Counted from the stretch's first letter, positions 37,261-49,999 are shown. The stretch is DNA of 64,000 nt from Portunus trituberculatus (GCF_017591435.1 NC_059299.1:9548480-9612479); one strand, 5' to 3'. The notes: generated by a model not told the origin, from the letters alone. Translations and numbers: made by a program.

Positions 37261-37882
37261 CGGAAGAAGAAGAAGGAGGCAAAGAAGAAGAAGAAGAAGA
37301 AGAAGAAGAAGAAGAAGAAGAAGAAAACAAACAATTGCACCACTTATCAACAGGGCCTCCTTTTTCTTGCCACCTCGGAATTCATATGGAAATCTTCACT
37401 TTTCTCTCACTAAAAGGACTCACATATACCTCACTCCCTCCCTCCCTCCCTCCCTCCCTCACCTTACTGTCTGCGTTGAGCCTCTTTTTGTCTACGCTGG
37501 AGGGAGGGAGACGGAGGGAGAGGGAGAGGGAGAGGAGGTGGTTTTTTTCCATGAAGGTCGCCAGCGAGGTTGCTCCAAATGTGATCTGGGTTTCGGCTAA
37601 CACGTCAAGGCTGTTGGTGGGTGGGGAGTGGGTAGGGCTTGGGAGGGGACTGGGGTTTGGTGAGGGTAGGTAGGGGAGTGAGCGGGTTTGAAAGGGTTGA
37701 GAGTGAGTGAGTGAGTGAGTGAGAGTGAGTGAATAAATGAGAAAGTGAGTGAGAGAAATTGAGTGAATGAGCGAGTTGGTTTGACAGCATTATGAGACTT
37801 TGAAGTGAGTGAGTGAGTGAGTGAGTGAGTGAGTGTACATCATTATATATATCTTTTTATCTATTCTTCCTAAACTATCCCC

Positions 37883-37948
<66 letters not shown>
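37261..37948. repeat. (AAG)n, (CTCC)n, (GAGT)n and (TC)n microsatellites
   Basis: (AAG)n at 37284-37325, (CCCT)n at 37435-37459 (G-quadruplex pattern on the minus strand), GAGT units at 37700-37735 and 37805-37833, and (TC)n at 37887-37948. Confidence 0.95.
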
Positions 37949-37952
<4 letters not shown>

Positions 37953-38139
37953 GCCTTCCCTCATAACTTTGTACCAAATTAGTCATTCCTTACCCACCCG
38001 CCCTCTCCCGCCCTCTCCCTCTCCCCCTCCCTCTCTCTGCCCGGAGCCTTTCTAAGTGTGGCGGAAGGGAAGCGAGGGATTTCTTGGTATTTCTTGAGTA
38101 TTTTTCAGGGTATTTTTCTGTTTTTGTTGTGCAAGAAAA

Positions 38140-38659
<520 letters not shown>

Positions 38660-38660
<1 letters not shown>

Positions 38661-40080
38661 TGCTAAAAACAAAACAATACACATTTTTTCCCCCTCCTCT
38701 TTGTACTTCTCTTCTTGTGTCTTCTATTCAATACATACGCGACGTTTCTTTGGTAACTATTCCTGTTCTATATAAATCTCATGCTCTTTTTCCTCTAACA
38801 ACTAAAGTGACGATTAAATTACCTTAGTTTCACATAACGTGTTCCGGTATCAAAGAAAACGTAATATTATATCTTCAGAAATGCGAAAGTTTACAGATAT
38901 CAAGTTTCTGGCTATTAATTTCCAGCATGTTATTGGCTGTGTTATATTCCCACGTGTTTCATTAAGGTGTCTCTCATATAGTTAACAATACTCTTGATCT
39001 TGTGAGGTGCTGGGTATGATTGCAAGTATAGTTCAAATGTATCGAGTGTCTATCTATTTTCATTTTCATATGCTATTCAATACATTACTTTTATTTTTTT
39101 TTTCAAAGTGATGTGATTCTCTTTAATTTCTCTTCCTGAATTATTGATTTATACCTTGCCAAATGTTAATAAAAGAGAAGATGAAAGATTTCTATTCAGA
39201 TATATCAGGTTTCAATCAGTTTTCATCCTTATATGCATTAACTTTCTTGATATATTTCTTTAAAGCAACGCATGTCCGTGATAAAACACTCAAGGAGACA
39301 ATTTACCCCTTGCCATGTATTAATAGTAAGAAGAAAAACACTTGTTCCGATAACTTCTATACATTAACTCCCTTCACATTTTTCAAGCGACACTCTAATA
39401 AAAAAACACCCAAAGAATCAATTAATCCCCATACCTGGCACCAAAAGAAGAAAAAAACCCTCTTCAAATACCCGGCCAGAAAAAAAAAGAAAATAATAGA
39501 ATCAAGGCTCAACTAAAATGACAGAGGGCGGAATACTTAATCTCTACTTAGACTTGTGAACTTTGCAACGGAGACATGCAGCCAAATTTGTCTCCCTTCG
39601 CCTCACACGGACAATGATTAGAATTAGGATAAGAAGTGGACGGGAAATGAGGGGAAGGGGGGGAGATAAGACACAAAGGAACACAAAAGATGGTGGAAGG
39701 AGGGATGGAGTAAAAAAGAAGTTGAAATTAATGATTGTGTTTCGCACGTGATGTAACTGTCAGCTTTTTCTTTTTTAACTTTTAATATGAGCTAATATGA
39801 AAAAAAAAGAGTAAAAAAAAAAAAATCGATGACATAAACACGAGGAGAAACGGTAAATACATTTTTTTTTTCATTTAATCTTACTTTTTTTTAACGAATG
39901 ATAGACAAAAAAAAGAATAAAAATCAAAACATGTCAACTCCATTTAACCTCCGTGCTAATTATAAACCATACTGAACAAAACCCATTCAAACTACAACAA
40001 ATAAAACAACCGAGAGAAAAAAAAAAATAAAGCTATAAACACGTGAGAAATTGAAAAAAACCCCAAAAATGTCCCAATGT
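38660..40080. other. AT-rich stretch, no gene, weak tandem structure
   Basis: At 39140-39470 the landmarks CTTGCCA-TGT(A)TTAAT, AAAGA-(A)CA and TATACATTAACT suggest two or three decayed units of about 125 bp. The rest holds A-runs and no coding or RNA gene signals. Confidence 0.4.
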
Positions 40081-40269
40081 TCAAATGCCAGCCAGTGTCC
40101 TTAGCATTATGAACATTCTTTCAAAGGTCGTAGCGGCGGTAGTGGCGGCGGGGGAGGGAAGGACGTGTGGTAAGGATTATAGAAGTGGTTGGTTGTTGCT
40201 TATCTTGCCAGGGAGGTGCAGATGGCGGGTTTTTTGTGGTGCTGCAGACATAAGGAAACACGCAGTAGT

Positions 40270-40278
40270 AGCGGCAGC

Positions 40279-40311
<33 letters not shown>

Positions 40312-40398
40312 TTGAGTGGTAGTATTAGTATTAGTAGCAGTAGTAGTAGTAATAATAGTAGTAGTTGGAGTGGTAGTATTAGTAGTAGTTGGAGTAGT

Positions 40399-40459
<61 letters not shown>

Positions 40460-40472
40460 CAATAATGATAAA

Positions 40473-40543
<71 letters not shown>

Positions 40544-40738
40544 ACGAACTAACAAGAAGAATAATTATACCAATCATGTTCAGCTTGAAAGGAACAACAA
40601 TTATGTGCCGCGTAGCAGTAATTAATCTACGAGGAGGAGGAGGAGGGAGGAGGAGGAGGAGGAGGAGGAGGAGGAGGAAGAGAAGGAGGAAGACTAATTA
40701 TGCAACGTGTGCTACTGGCCTTTCCTTTACCTCATGAC

Positions 40739-40825
<87 letters not shown>
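40270..40825. repeat. (AGT)n, (AAT)n, (GGA)n and (AC)n compound block
   Basis: Interrupted AGT triplets at 40265-40458 pass into (AAT)n at 40472-40541. (GGA)n lies at 40632-40678 and (AC)n at 40741-40825. Confidence 0.95.
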
Positions 40826-40826
<1 letters not shown>

Positions 40827-41198
40827 CTGTCTACCGTCTACCTTCCACTTCTTTTTCCATCTACCTGCCTTTATCTACCTGTCTATACCAATCTACCTAT
40901 GGATTAGATTCACTGCAACCCTCACCAATTAGTTTAAAGAATCTCGCGTCTTTTCTAATCAAATTTCTTGCTCCTACTTTTTGCACAAACAAAAGAAAAA
41001 TTAAACTGTCAATTGAATCTTACTTTATGGGGTCGATTTGTTTTTCATGGACGCAAAGACGCAAAGTTCCTGGCCAGTTTGCTCCTCGTCAGGCAAAATG
41101 ATAGGAGGTAAAAACAAAGCCAGGTTAATTTCAGGTATTTAGTGCTTACCTGAGAGTTCGTGTAGCTACCTGCTGGCCTAATTAAAGGTAATGAAAGT

Positions 41199-41200
<2 letters not shown>

Positions 41201-41273
<73 letters not shown>

Positions 41274-41327
41274 TTTCTCATTTTATTTTTATTTTCCTTC
41301 TTTTTCTCTTCCTCTCTTTATTTTGTT

Positions 41328-41397
<70 letters not shown>
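41201..41397. repeat. Two (TC)n microsatellites
   Basis: (TC)n at 41201-41270 and 41333-41397, separated by a T-rich spacer. Confidence 0.97.
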
Positions 41398-41402
<5 letters not shown>

Positions 41403-41619
41403 TCCTGGGGCGTGGCGAGGACGGGATCATGAAAAACAAACAAACGAAGCCAACAAGCAATAAGGCAATGTCATCTCACAAGTCAAAGGGAAACATTAGC
41501 ATTCAAAGTATCAGTCTGTGTTTCTTTCCTTCTATATTTTTCCTCCTCTGTTTTTACTTTATTTAATTTTCACGTGTTTGCTGGCGAGTCCCCGAGAAAA
41601 GACTGGAGAATTGTAGTGG

Positions 41620-41845
41620 TATTCGTATTTAGAAACGCTTTTACTCTCGTATCCACTACTTGTGTCTGCTTCGTCAGGTAAGTATCTCAAAGCCAGGATT
41701 CCGAAACGACTTGTTCTCTCACCACCATCGTTATTTCTCAGTTAATTAATGCAGTCTCATCGCTATGTATCTCAGGTCTGTGGTCTGAAACGCTTAGCTC
41801 TCTCCGCACGACTGTTTTCCGAGGCCACAGTAATGATTTGACGTG
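41620..41845 (-). repeat. Dispersed repeat family A, copy 2 (minus strand)
   Basis: GTCTGAAACGCTTAGCTCTC, then ACGACTGTTTTCCGAGGCCA and CAGTAATGATT are the reverse complement of the conserved block ATCTCTGTGGCCTTTGAAAA of the copies at 15726 and 57064. GAAACG with TTCTCTCACCAC also recurs about 80 bp upstream, so the family itself contains a tandem sub-unit. Confidence 0.65.
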
Positions 41846-41898
41846 TTTTCATGCATATTTTTCTGTCATAGATTAGAAGTCTGCGGGAATGTGTTGAT

Positions 41899-42160
<262 letters not shown>

Positions 42161-42305
42161 GGGGTGATGGAGGGTGGAGGAAACCGCTGAGAATTGAATG
42201 TGTGTGTTAAAATGCAGATTGTAATGTTATTCAAGTCACAGTGAAGGGTGAAACTATTCTTATTAGTTCACCGTTAAGTGGTGTTATTTTAAGACAGGCA
42301 GGTAG

Positions 42306-42460
42306 TAGTGGTGGTGGTGGTGGTGGTGGTGGTGGTGATGATGATGGCAGTGGTAGTGGTGGTGGTTGTGGTAGTGGTAGTGGTAGTGATGGTAGTGGTA
42401 GTGGTGGTGGTGATGATGGCAGTGATAGTGGTGGTGGTGATGGTGGTGGTGATGGTGGTG
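42306..42460. repeat. Imperfect (GGT/GAT/AGT)n array
   Basis: A triplet array of GGT, GAT and AGT units. Its open frames encode only Gly/Asp/Ser or Val homopolymers, with no flanking gene. Confidence 0.9.
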
Positions 42461-42479
42461 TGTCTGAGAACTAGTTCGT

Positions 42480-43008
42480 CATCCTTTATCATCCATCACT
42501 ATCATCTCTCGTGGGTCTGAGAGACGGTGTGTGGTGTGACTGGTGTGTGCGTGTGAGTGTGGGGTGATGCGTGGTGCTATGGCCTATGGTGAGTGTGGTG
42601 TGTGGTGGTGTATGCTGTAGTGTGTGGTGTGTGACAACTACGAGAGCAAGTTTGCCTTCTACTACTACAAGCATCTCCCGCGGCTCTCACCAAACACCTT
42701 TTTTTAATATACATTTTTTTACCCCCTCGAGCATCACTAAGAGGAGTAAACATCCCAAGGGCGTGGCTGGCTGCACCCCAAAACGCCCGAGAAAAAGTGG
42801 ACCCAAGGGAGAGACAGAGGAAAAAACTGCCAATCCCAGACTAAGTGGCGGGAGAGGAGGAGCCTTCGCCTTTACTGTCCTGTGTCTCTTTTTAGATACT
42901 GAAGACCATAAACCACCTAACTCGAAGGGGGCCAGCAGGTCTGTTGCCGTTTGGATGATAATTATGCCAGTATTTTTTAGGATGATAGACTTCAGCACTG
43001 TGGGTGGT

Positions 43009-43010
<2 letters not shown>
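42480..43010. other. Mixed-composition stretch, no supported gene
   Basis: GT-rich sequence at 42530-42630 is followed by about 350 bp of apparently unique DNA. An open frame crosses it, but it begins in GT-rich sequence and ends in a (GT)n array and shows no domain. Confidence 0.4.
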
Positions 43011-43012
<2 letters not shown>

Positions 43013-43099
<87 letters not shown>

Positions 43100-43900
43100 A
43101 GTCTTTTTCTCTGTTTTATTCTCCACAAGTTTGTCTGTCTGTCTGTCTTTTCGTCTGTTTGTCTGCCTCTTTGTTTTATCCATCTGTTTGTCTCCCTATT
43201 CTATTTTTTTGTCAGTGTGTGCGTTAGTTAATTTGTCTGCCTATTACTTTCAATTTCTATATTTTAATCTAAATCTGGTTATTCAAGTTCTCCATTCTTT
43301 AGTTTTTGTATCTATTTATATCTATTTTACTTTCACTTTCTCTCTGGCCATTCAATCTTTTATTTTTTGTCTATTCATCTGTATCTCTGTTTTTTATTCA
43401 ATTAACGTCTTGTTATTTCAATTCTCTACGTTATAATATTCCTCCGTTTATCTACTTTACTTTCTACGTTGACTCATTATTCTCCACCTCATTGCCTATT
43501 CATTTTGTCCACTCTTTTGGTTACCTCTCCTTCCACTAAGCCACCGTCCATCTTAGCCACTGTCCACCTCCTTGAATCCTTCACTTAATTTTCTATCTCT
43601 TAACTCTCTAAAAACTCTCTCTATCCTACCTATTTTTTCTATCCACCACCGTCCGTCTCTGTCTCGTCCACCCAGCCACTGTCTACCTCATCCACTGTCC
43701 ATTTTCTACTATCATTCGCATATTTCTTGCTATCTATCTTTATTTTACTGTTTATATACACCGTCTATTCTCTATTTATTCTATCCACCATCGTCTATCT
43801 CTGTCTCGTCCACTCAACCATTGTCTATCGTAGCCAGTGTCCAGTTCTCTGTGTCCTCCAAGTCAGCTGGCCAATTCTCTGTGTCCTCCATAATTATCTA
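43013..43900. repeat. (GT)n microsatellite followed by a pyrimidine-rich decayed tandem repeat
   Basis: (GT)n at 43013-43097, then TCTGTCTG-type sequence. CCACC(G/A)TC with GTCTCTGTCTCGTCCAC and CACTGTC recurs at about 43640-43700 and 43787-43840, and CCAATTCTCTGTGTCCTCCA-like pairs lie at about 43850 and 43870. Confidence 0.75.
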
Positions 43901-44316
43901 ATATCTCAGTGTGCAGATCACCGTTAGCTAAGAGGGAGGTGGGGCAGAGGGACGGAGGTGGGACGAGAGGGATGGCCGGTGGGACAGGAGGGGGCAGAGA
44001 GGTACCTGTGCTAACATTCTGATTTACTTGTTGTCTGTTAAACTGGTCTGTAAATAATATCAATTAAACGAGGCGAGGGAAAAAAATGAGACCTTCACAA
44101 GTGCCTCCACGTGGAAATAGTAATTTTAGTTTCTTCCTTATTTAAATCGAGGAATCAAAGGACGGTTCTCACGGCGCCGCGCTATTCGTGGACACCTTGC
44201 GCAAACAACTGACTGACGCCCCTTCCCCCCATCCCCAGCCTGCCGCTTCCAGTCCCACGCTGACTCCTTTGCGCAAATGCTCGATTGCTCATTTCCGCGC
44301 TGAGCCTCAGACAGAG

Positions 44317-44488
<172 letters not shown>

Positions 44489-44499
44489 GCGCAGATAAA

Positions 44500-45040
44500 A
44501 GGGAAATGTTTTAGTGTATTTTCATCCATTCCTTGACCTTCAGCCGCCTTTCGCCAAGCACAAAGAGGACTGATATAAAAAGTGACGCACGGAAAGGATT
44601 CGTTACATTTGCGTCACGTCTTCGAATCTTCATTTCACTTTTCACCAGTTCCTCCTCAAAATATTTTCCTCAACCTTGTGAATCTTGTGGCTTATATATA
44701 TTCCCATTTAGAAGAGGATTGGATCACTCTATTAAGTTTTACAAATTCTCTTAAAAAATATTGAGAGACCGCGTGTTTTATTTTATTTTCTTCCTTCCTT
44801 TTTTCTTATCAGTTTTTTTTTTTTTAACCGAAAGATCCCTTGCTTTTCTCTTATTTCTCCCCTTTTTCCCTTCCCTTATTTCGCTTTTGTCTATTAAAAC
44901 ACCTCTTTTTTTACATCAGACCCGTATTTTCCCCTCTTTTATTCCTTTCCTTGTACTCATTTCCCAACTTTCTCCCTAAAACAACCCCTTTTTTTCTATT
45001 TCCTTTAATTTCGCGCAACATGCAAATTCCAAGACACGCC
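44500..45040. other. T-rich stretch left of the repeat-protein gene
   Basis: TTCCCTTTTT-type pyrimidine-rich sequence from 44780 to 45010. It lies immediately downstream of the 3' end of the coding exon on the minus strand and would be an intron or 3' UTR. No further exon was recognised. Confidence 0.4.
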
Positions 45041-45067
45041 CTCACACCCGCACGCCTTCATACTCAC

Positions 45068-47100
45068 TGCCTGTGGTGTCGACGCGCCCATCTGAGCAGC
45101 GGAATGGGTGGTTTGGCAGCAGAGCACTTGAAGGTAAAGGCGGGAGAGGCCGGGGAGGCGGGCGTGACGCGTGGGGAGGCGGTGGGGGAGGTTGGGCGGG
45201 AGTGTGGGGTATGGAATTTACCATTAGCGCCTCTCTTCCCTGGTGAATGTTCCTCGTCTTCATCGTGTGTCTCAAAAATAGTGCCGAGGTGCGGGTAGTA
45301 GTGCTCCTCGTCGTCGCTTTCACTGTGGGCCGCGTGGTGGTGTTGCGGGTGGTTTGGATGGTGCTGGTGTGGATGGTTGTGGTGCTGATCCCTTCTGCAG
45401 GAACAAACATGCGGGTGGTGTCCTTCGCTGCAATGTGTTTGCGGAGAGGCTGCCGCGGGTGTGTGCTGCTTTGATGGTTCAGCAGGCGGGTTTCTTTCAG
45501 AGGTCTGTTCTTTCTTGTCTTTGGTATCCACACGGTTCTCAAGAGGTGGATAATGGTTGCTGTCATCTTTAGTGTGGTTTTTGATAAGTGGATATTGCTC
45601 AGTGGTTTGTTCGCCCTCGTCTCTGGTATCCACGCGGTTTGCAGGTGGATATACCGCAGTGGTTTGTTCGCTCTCGTCTCTGGTATCCACATGGTTCTCA
45701 TGAAGTGGATATTGTTTGCTTTCATCTTTAGTGTGGTTTTCGACAAGTGGATATGCCTCAGTGGTTTGTTCGCTCTCGTCTCTGGTATCCACATGGTTTG
45801 CAGGTGGATATTGCTCGCTTTCGTCTCTAGTATCCACATGGCTCCCGACAGGTGGATGGCTAGCAGAGGTCTGGTAACTCTCGTCTCTTTTACCCACATG
45901 ATTAGCGAGAAGTGGATAATGCTGGATCTCACTGGAAGTTTCGATAGGTGGATATTGTTCCCTCTCGTCTCTAGTATCCACATGATTTGAGACAGGCGGA
46001 TATTGCTCGCTCTCGTTCCTAGTATCCACATGAATTGAGACAAGCGGATATTGTTTAGAGGTGGCGACAGGTGGATACTGTTCGCTTTCATCTCTAGTAT
46101 CCACATGATTCAAGACAGGTGGATATTGGTCACCCTCGTCTCTAGTATCCACATGATTTGAGACAGATGGATATTGGTCAGAGGCCGCGACAGGTGGATA
46201 TTGTTCGCTTTCATCTCTGGTACCCACATGATTCAAGACAGGTGGATATTGGTCACCCTCGTCACTAATATCCACATGATTCACTAAAGGTGGGTATTGT
46301 TCCTTTCTCTCATTTTCTCCCATGGTTTCGAAAGTTGGATGTTGTTTTCCGTCACAGCTAGAAGGATTGGAATATTCCTCTTTATCACCACTAGATGGGG
46401 TTGAATTCTCCTTATCACCACTAGATGGGGTTAAATTCTCTTTATCACCACTAGATGGGTTTGAATTCTCTTTATCACCACTAGATGGGGTTGAATTCTC
46501 CTTATCACCACTAGATGGGGTTGAATTCTCTTGATCACCACTAGATGGGGTTGAATTCTCTTGATCACCACTAGATGGAGCTGAATTTTCTTTATCACCA
46601 CTAGATGGGGTTAAATGCTCTTTATCAGCACTGGATGGGGTTGAGCTCTCGTTATCACCACCAGATGAGGTTGGATGCTGCTCGTCACCACCGGAGGACG
46701 TTGAGTGTTGCTCTGTATCATCACTGGAATCTGTCACGCGTGGGTACTGCTCTTCCTCATCACTATGAAGGAATATCCCGAAGGACAGGTAGTCTTCCTC
46801 CCAGTCACTGACGGAGTCCACAGGGCAGCTGAGGGGCGGGTACTTTTCCTCCTCACCACACTGGTCACCACACTGGTCACCACTCATTCCACCACCGAAG
46901 TCAGGGAAAGACGGAAACTTCCAATCCTCACTAGGGCAGGTGGGAATCCGGGACAAATATTGGTCCTCACCACTAGGGGGCGCTGGACACTCCCCCCCTC
47001 CACCCCCCGAGTCCACCACATGCCCCGAGCACCGCCCCCCGTCGCCTCTTCGCAAGGGGGGCGTGAATCCCTGGAAATCTTGAAGTGCTACGTGCTGCAT
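45068..47100 (-). CDS. Unrecognised acidic repeat-array protein (678 codons; possibly a first coding exon)
   Basis: This is the longest open frame with protein-like composition. Starting at the ATG ending at 47100 (context GCCACG-ATG-C, A at -3) it encodes MQHVALQDFQGFTPPLRRGD. Residues 1-130 are Gly/Cys/Pro-rich then acidic, with YPPL and WEEDYLSFGIF. Residues about 130-250 are eleven 10-residue units of the type DKENSTPSSG. Residues about 263-533 are about fifteen units of the type NHVDTRDESEQYPPV. A His-rich segment with HHPHVCSCRRDQHH (about 555-600), an acidic patch and a Ser/Pro/Ala-rich tail follow. No signal peptide or membrane segment is seen. The stop TGA lies inside GCA|GTGAGT, a good 5' splice site (exon would end at 45068), so the mRNA may splice on to exons left of this point. 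An open frame without ATG extends right to 47160. Function unknown. Confidence 0.6.
45490..46320 (-). repeat. Coding repeat array: NHVDTRDESEQYPPV-type units
   Basis: About fifteen units of 45-75 bp encode variants of a 15-residue motif. A longer compound unit inserts QTTEAYPLVENHTKDESKQ. The frame is kept throughout despite length changes, and VDTRDE is the most constant core. Confidence 0.85.
46370..46700 (-). repeat. Coding minisatellite, 30-bp unit, about eleven copies
   Basis: Near-identical 30-bp units read on the plus strand as CACCACTAGATGGGGTTGAA plus TTCTC(C/T)TTAT. They encode 10-residue DKENSTPSSG repeats. Divergence is lowest in the middle and higher at both edges. Confidence 0.9.
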
Positions 47101-47169
47101 CGTGGCGAGCAGGGCAGCACACTCACCATTCACAATACAGTTCTCACCACAACACGCCACACGCGCCGC

Positions 47170-47470
47170 CGCTCACAAATACACTCGCTACGGCCCTCCC
47201 CTGTCTCTCTGTCCCTGTCTCTCTTTCTCTCTCCTTGCAGCAAACTCCCCCAACCGTGGCCTTTTTTACGCCCTGACGTCACCTTGCTTTGTTCCGGCGA
47301 TCGCACAACACGGAACAGAGACGCGGGTATTAATGTATGTGTTTCGCTTATCACCACAGCCTTCGTGCTTGTGGGAATCTATAGTTTTGCAAGGATTCAG
47401 TGGCAGCATCTTCTTCTCCCGATCATTGGCTGCGTTTGGGCTCGGGTCCTCCAATCAGGTTCAAGCCTCT
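47170..47470 (-). promoter_or_regulatory. Probable promoter of the repeat-array gene (CRE palindrome, CCAAT box)
   Basis: TGACGTCA at 47274-47281 is a perfect cAMP-response-element palindrome, about 175 bp upstream of the ATG. CCAAT on the minus strand lies at about 47425-47429, and a second CCAAT on the plus strand at about 47451. A weak A-rich TATA-like motif (GTAAAAAAGG) follows the CRE at about 47268-47259. The region is CpG-containing and free of microsatellites. Position and motif combination support a promoter; no start site can be fixed. Confidence 0.45.
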
Positions 47471-47682
47471 TGCGACACGGGCTCAAAGATGGGCGGGGGG
47501 GGAGTGTGACGCGGGGACGAGGAGGAGGGGAGAAAGAAAGAAAAAAAAAGGAGTGGGGAACGAGGGAAGAAACCTGCCGCTTAAGTAGATGATTAAAATA
47601 TCGTAGGGGGTAAAAAACTAGGTTAGGGTTGGTTACCTGCTCAAACCAACTAACCTGGTATCCTTGCTGCTGTGGAGAGAGC

Positions 47683-47733
47683 AGGAGCGAGAGCAGGAGC
47701 GAGAGCAGAAGCGAGAGCAGAAGCGAGAGCGAG

Positions 47734-47818
<85 letters not shown>

Positions 47819-47857
47819 AAGACAGACAGACAGACAGACAGACAGACATACACACAC

Positions 47858-47890
<33 letters not shown>

Positions 47891-48040
47891 GACAGACACA
47901 CAGACAGAAACACAGAAACACATACAAAGAGACAGATACAGAACGAGGGAGATAAAACAGAGAGACAGACAAGCTACACAGAAAGAGAGGAAGCAGACAA
48001 GAGATACAAAGATACAAAGAGACAGAGTGAGAGAGTTAAG
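47683..48040. repeat. (GAGCGA)n, (GA)n and (AGAC)n compound block
   Basis: GAGCGAGA/GAGCAG units at 47683-47728, (GA)n at 47728-47802, AGAC tetranucleotides at 47801-47905 and decayed AGAC-rich sequence to 48040. Confidence 0.95.
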
Positions 48041-48154
48041 AGACAAACACAAATATACACAAAAAACTTGCCTTGCGCAGATAAAAACAAAAACTTCTAG
48101 TAACACTCATGCAAATTAAGTTAGGAACGAATTCTTGCTAGTTTCTATAAAGGT

Positions 48155-48440
48155 CATGCTCGTGGAAGACTAGTTACAAAATAGTCGTGGTAGTTTTGCT
48201 AGTAGTAGTGTAGTCATGCGTGTGAGTGTATTAGTGTGACAGTTCGCAGAGGTATTCATGCGGCACAAATACTAGGAAGTGAGACTATTGCGCATATGTA
48301 TTCCACTATTCATGCTCGTGGAAGACTAGATACAAAATAGTCGTGGTGGTTTTGCTAGTAGTAGTGTAGCCATGCGTGTGAGTCTGTTAGTGTAGTAGGA
48401 AGTGAGACTATTGCGCATATATATTTCACTATTCCTTGCA
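48155..48440. repeat. Two-copy tandem repeat, period 156 bp
   Basis: CATGCTCGTGGAAGACTAG starts at 48155 and 48311. Each copy continues with ACAAAATAGTCGTGGT, TTTTGCTAGTAGTAGTGTAG and GAAGTGAGACTATTGCGCAT. The second copy lacks about 40 bp (the segment with CAGAGGTATTCATGCGG). This is the best-preserved long-unit repeat in the window. Confidence 0.85.
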
Positions 48441-48707
48441 AGTAAAACAGTAACGCATCTCACATTACTTATACTACTACAAAGGTCATGCTGGTAGTAA
48501 TTATAGTAAGACAAGTCAATACTACTAAGTACAAAAAAATAAAAAATAAATTAGTTAAATGTTATGAGTGATTTTGCATTACCACCTGTTGGTCACTGCT
48601 AGAAACAAAAGCAGTGCTACCTTACTCATATAACCTTTTCTTTTCCTTTTTGTGTGAGTGAGGTCTGGCCAAGGGCTACAAAAAGGCAGACAAATAATAA
48701 AAGGTCC

Positions 48708-48813
<106 letters not shown>

Positions 48814-48899
48814 GGATGAAAGAGGGGATAAATCGAATATTATTAAAAACATTAGTCAGATTAGTCACACATGCAAACATTACCACTCCTACACATTGA

Positions 48900-49900
48900 C
48901 TGCCATCACTATACTATCACTGTAACACCTCACCACCACCACCACCACTTGGGTCATGCACGTGTCGCTTCTGGCTAACCTTTCGCTATTTCCCCAAGAA
49001 GAGGTATCGGCCCTTGCGTCCCCACCAATGCGGGGCGAGCGGCAGCTGGCGATGCGGGAAAGACAGAGAATGAGTTGAGGAGATACCGGCACACACACAC
49101 ACACACCCTTACATACTCCCTCTCTCTCTCTCTCTCTCTTTCTTTCCTTCCCGTCATGCAGAGAGTCACGGTGATGTTCAAATGATGTAATCCCTGTCGA
49201 GTCATGTGTCCAGGGTGGTGTTGGTGTAAGAATTGGGGTTTATGAAGGTGTTTGGGTATGAAGATTTGCGCTATTGACTATGAAAGGAATGGTGGGTCTT
49301 ATTATGAAACAGGCTGGTAACTGGTGGTTGTGGTGGTGGTGGTGGTGGTGGTGGATGGGGGAAGGTTGTGTGTTACGTATTGTTTTGGAGTGCTTCATGT
49401 TGACGTGTTGTGTTGAGTGTTGGAGAATTCATGCACATATACAAATAAATAGTGCAATTGAATGAAATAAAGCAAAAAAAAAAAAAAAAAAAAAAAGAGA
49501 AAGACATAAGCAAATAAATAGAAGAATAAAGTTAAAATGATAGATACATGAGTGAAAAAAATAAACACCATGTCAATTCAAAACTAGATTAATAAAAGGA
49601 ATAATTTAAATACAACTCTTTTTTTTCAACATTCCCTCTTTTTTAACACCACGTATGACATCAACACAAAAGAACACTAAGGAAAAAACTAAGAAGAAAC
49701 CAGACAAGTACCAAGAAACACGAACGAACAAACGGAAAAATATCAAGCATACATAAACTCACTAAACTAGATCCTGTTTGAGAATAAGGATAGAAAAATG
49801 TACTTCCTACATAAAAAAAAAAAAAAAAAATCCAAACCAAAACGTTATTGTAGAGCTGCCAGTAAATAGACAAAAATTAAGCAAGCGATTAAGGAAAAAT
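48900..49900. other. Mixed, increasingly AT-rich sequence, no gene
   Basis: Contains (CAC)n at 48931-48949, (AC)n at 49090-49107, (TC)n at 49120-49138, (GGT)n at 49327-49352 and A-runs at 49475-49496 and 49813-49830. No coding signal. Confidence 0.5.
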
Positions 49901-49917
49901 TAAACAGGAAAAATGTA

Positions 49918-49919
<2 letters not shown>

Positions 49920-49995
<76 letters not shown>
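49920..49995. repeat. (GA)n microsatellite
   Basis: About 38 GA units. Confidence 0.97.

Positions 49996-49999
<4 letters not shown>

Noticed and set aside
42571..43227. A 218-codon plus-strand open frame over apparently unique DNA
   Set aside because: It starts in GT-rich sequence and ends inside a (GT)n array, with no recognisable domain, signal or splice-flanked core.
46705..47592. A 295-codon plus-strand open frame
   Set aside because: It is antisense to the 5' part and promoter of the repeat-array gene, and its composition follows the opposite frame.
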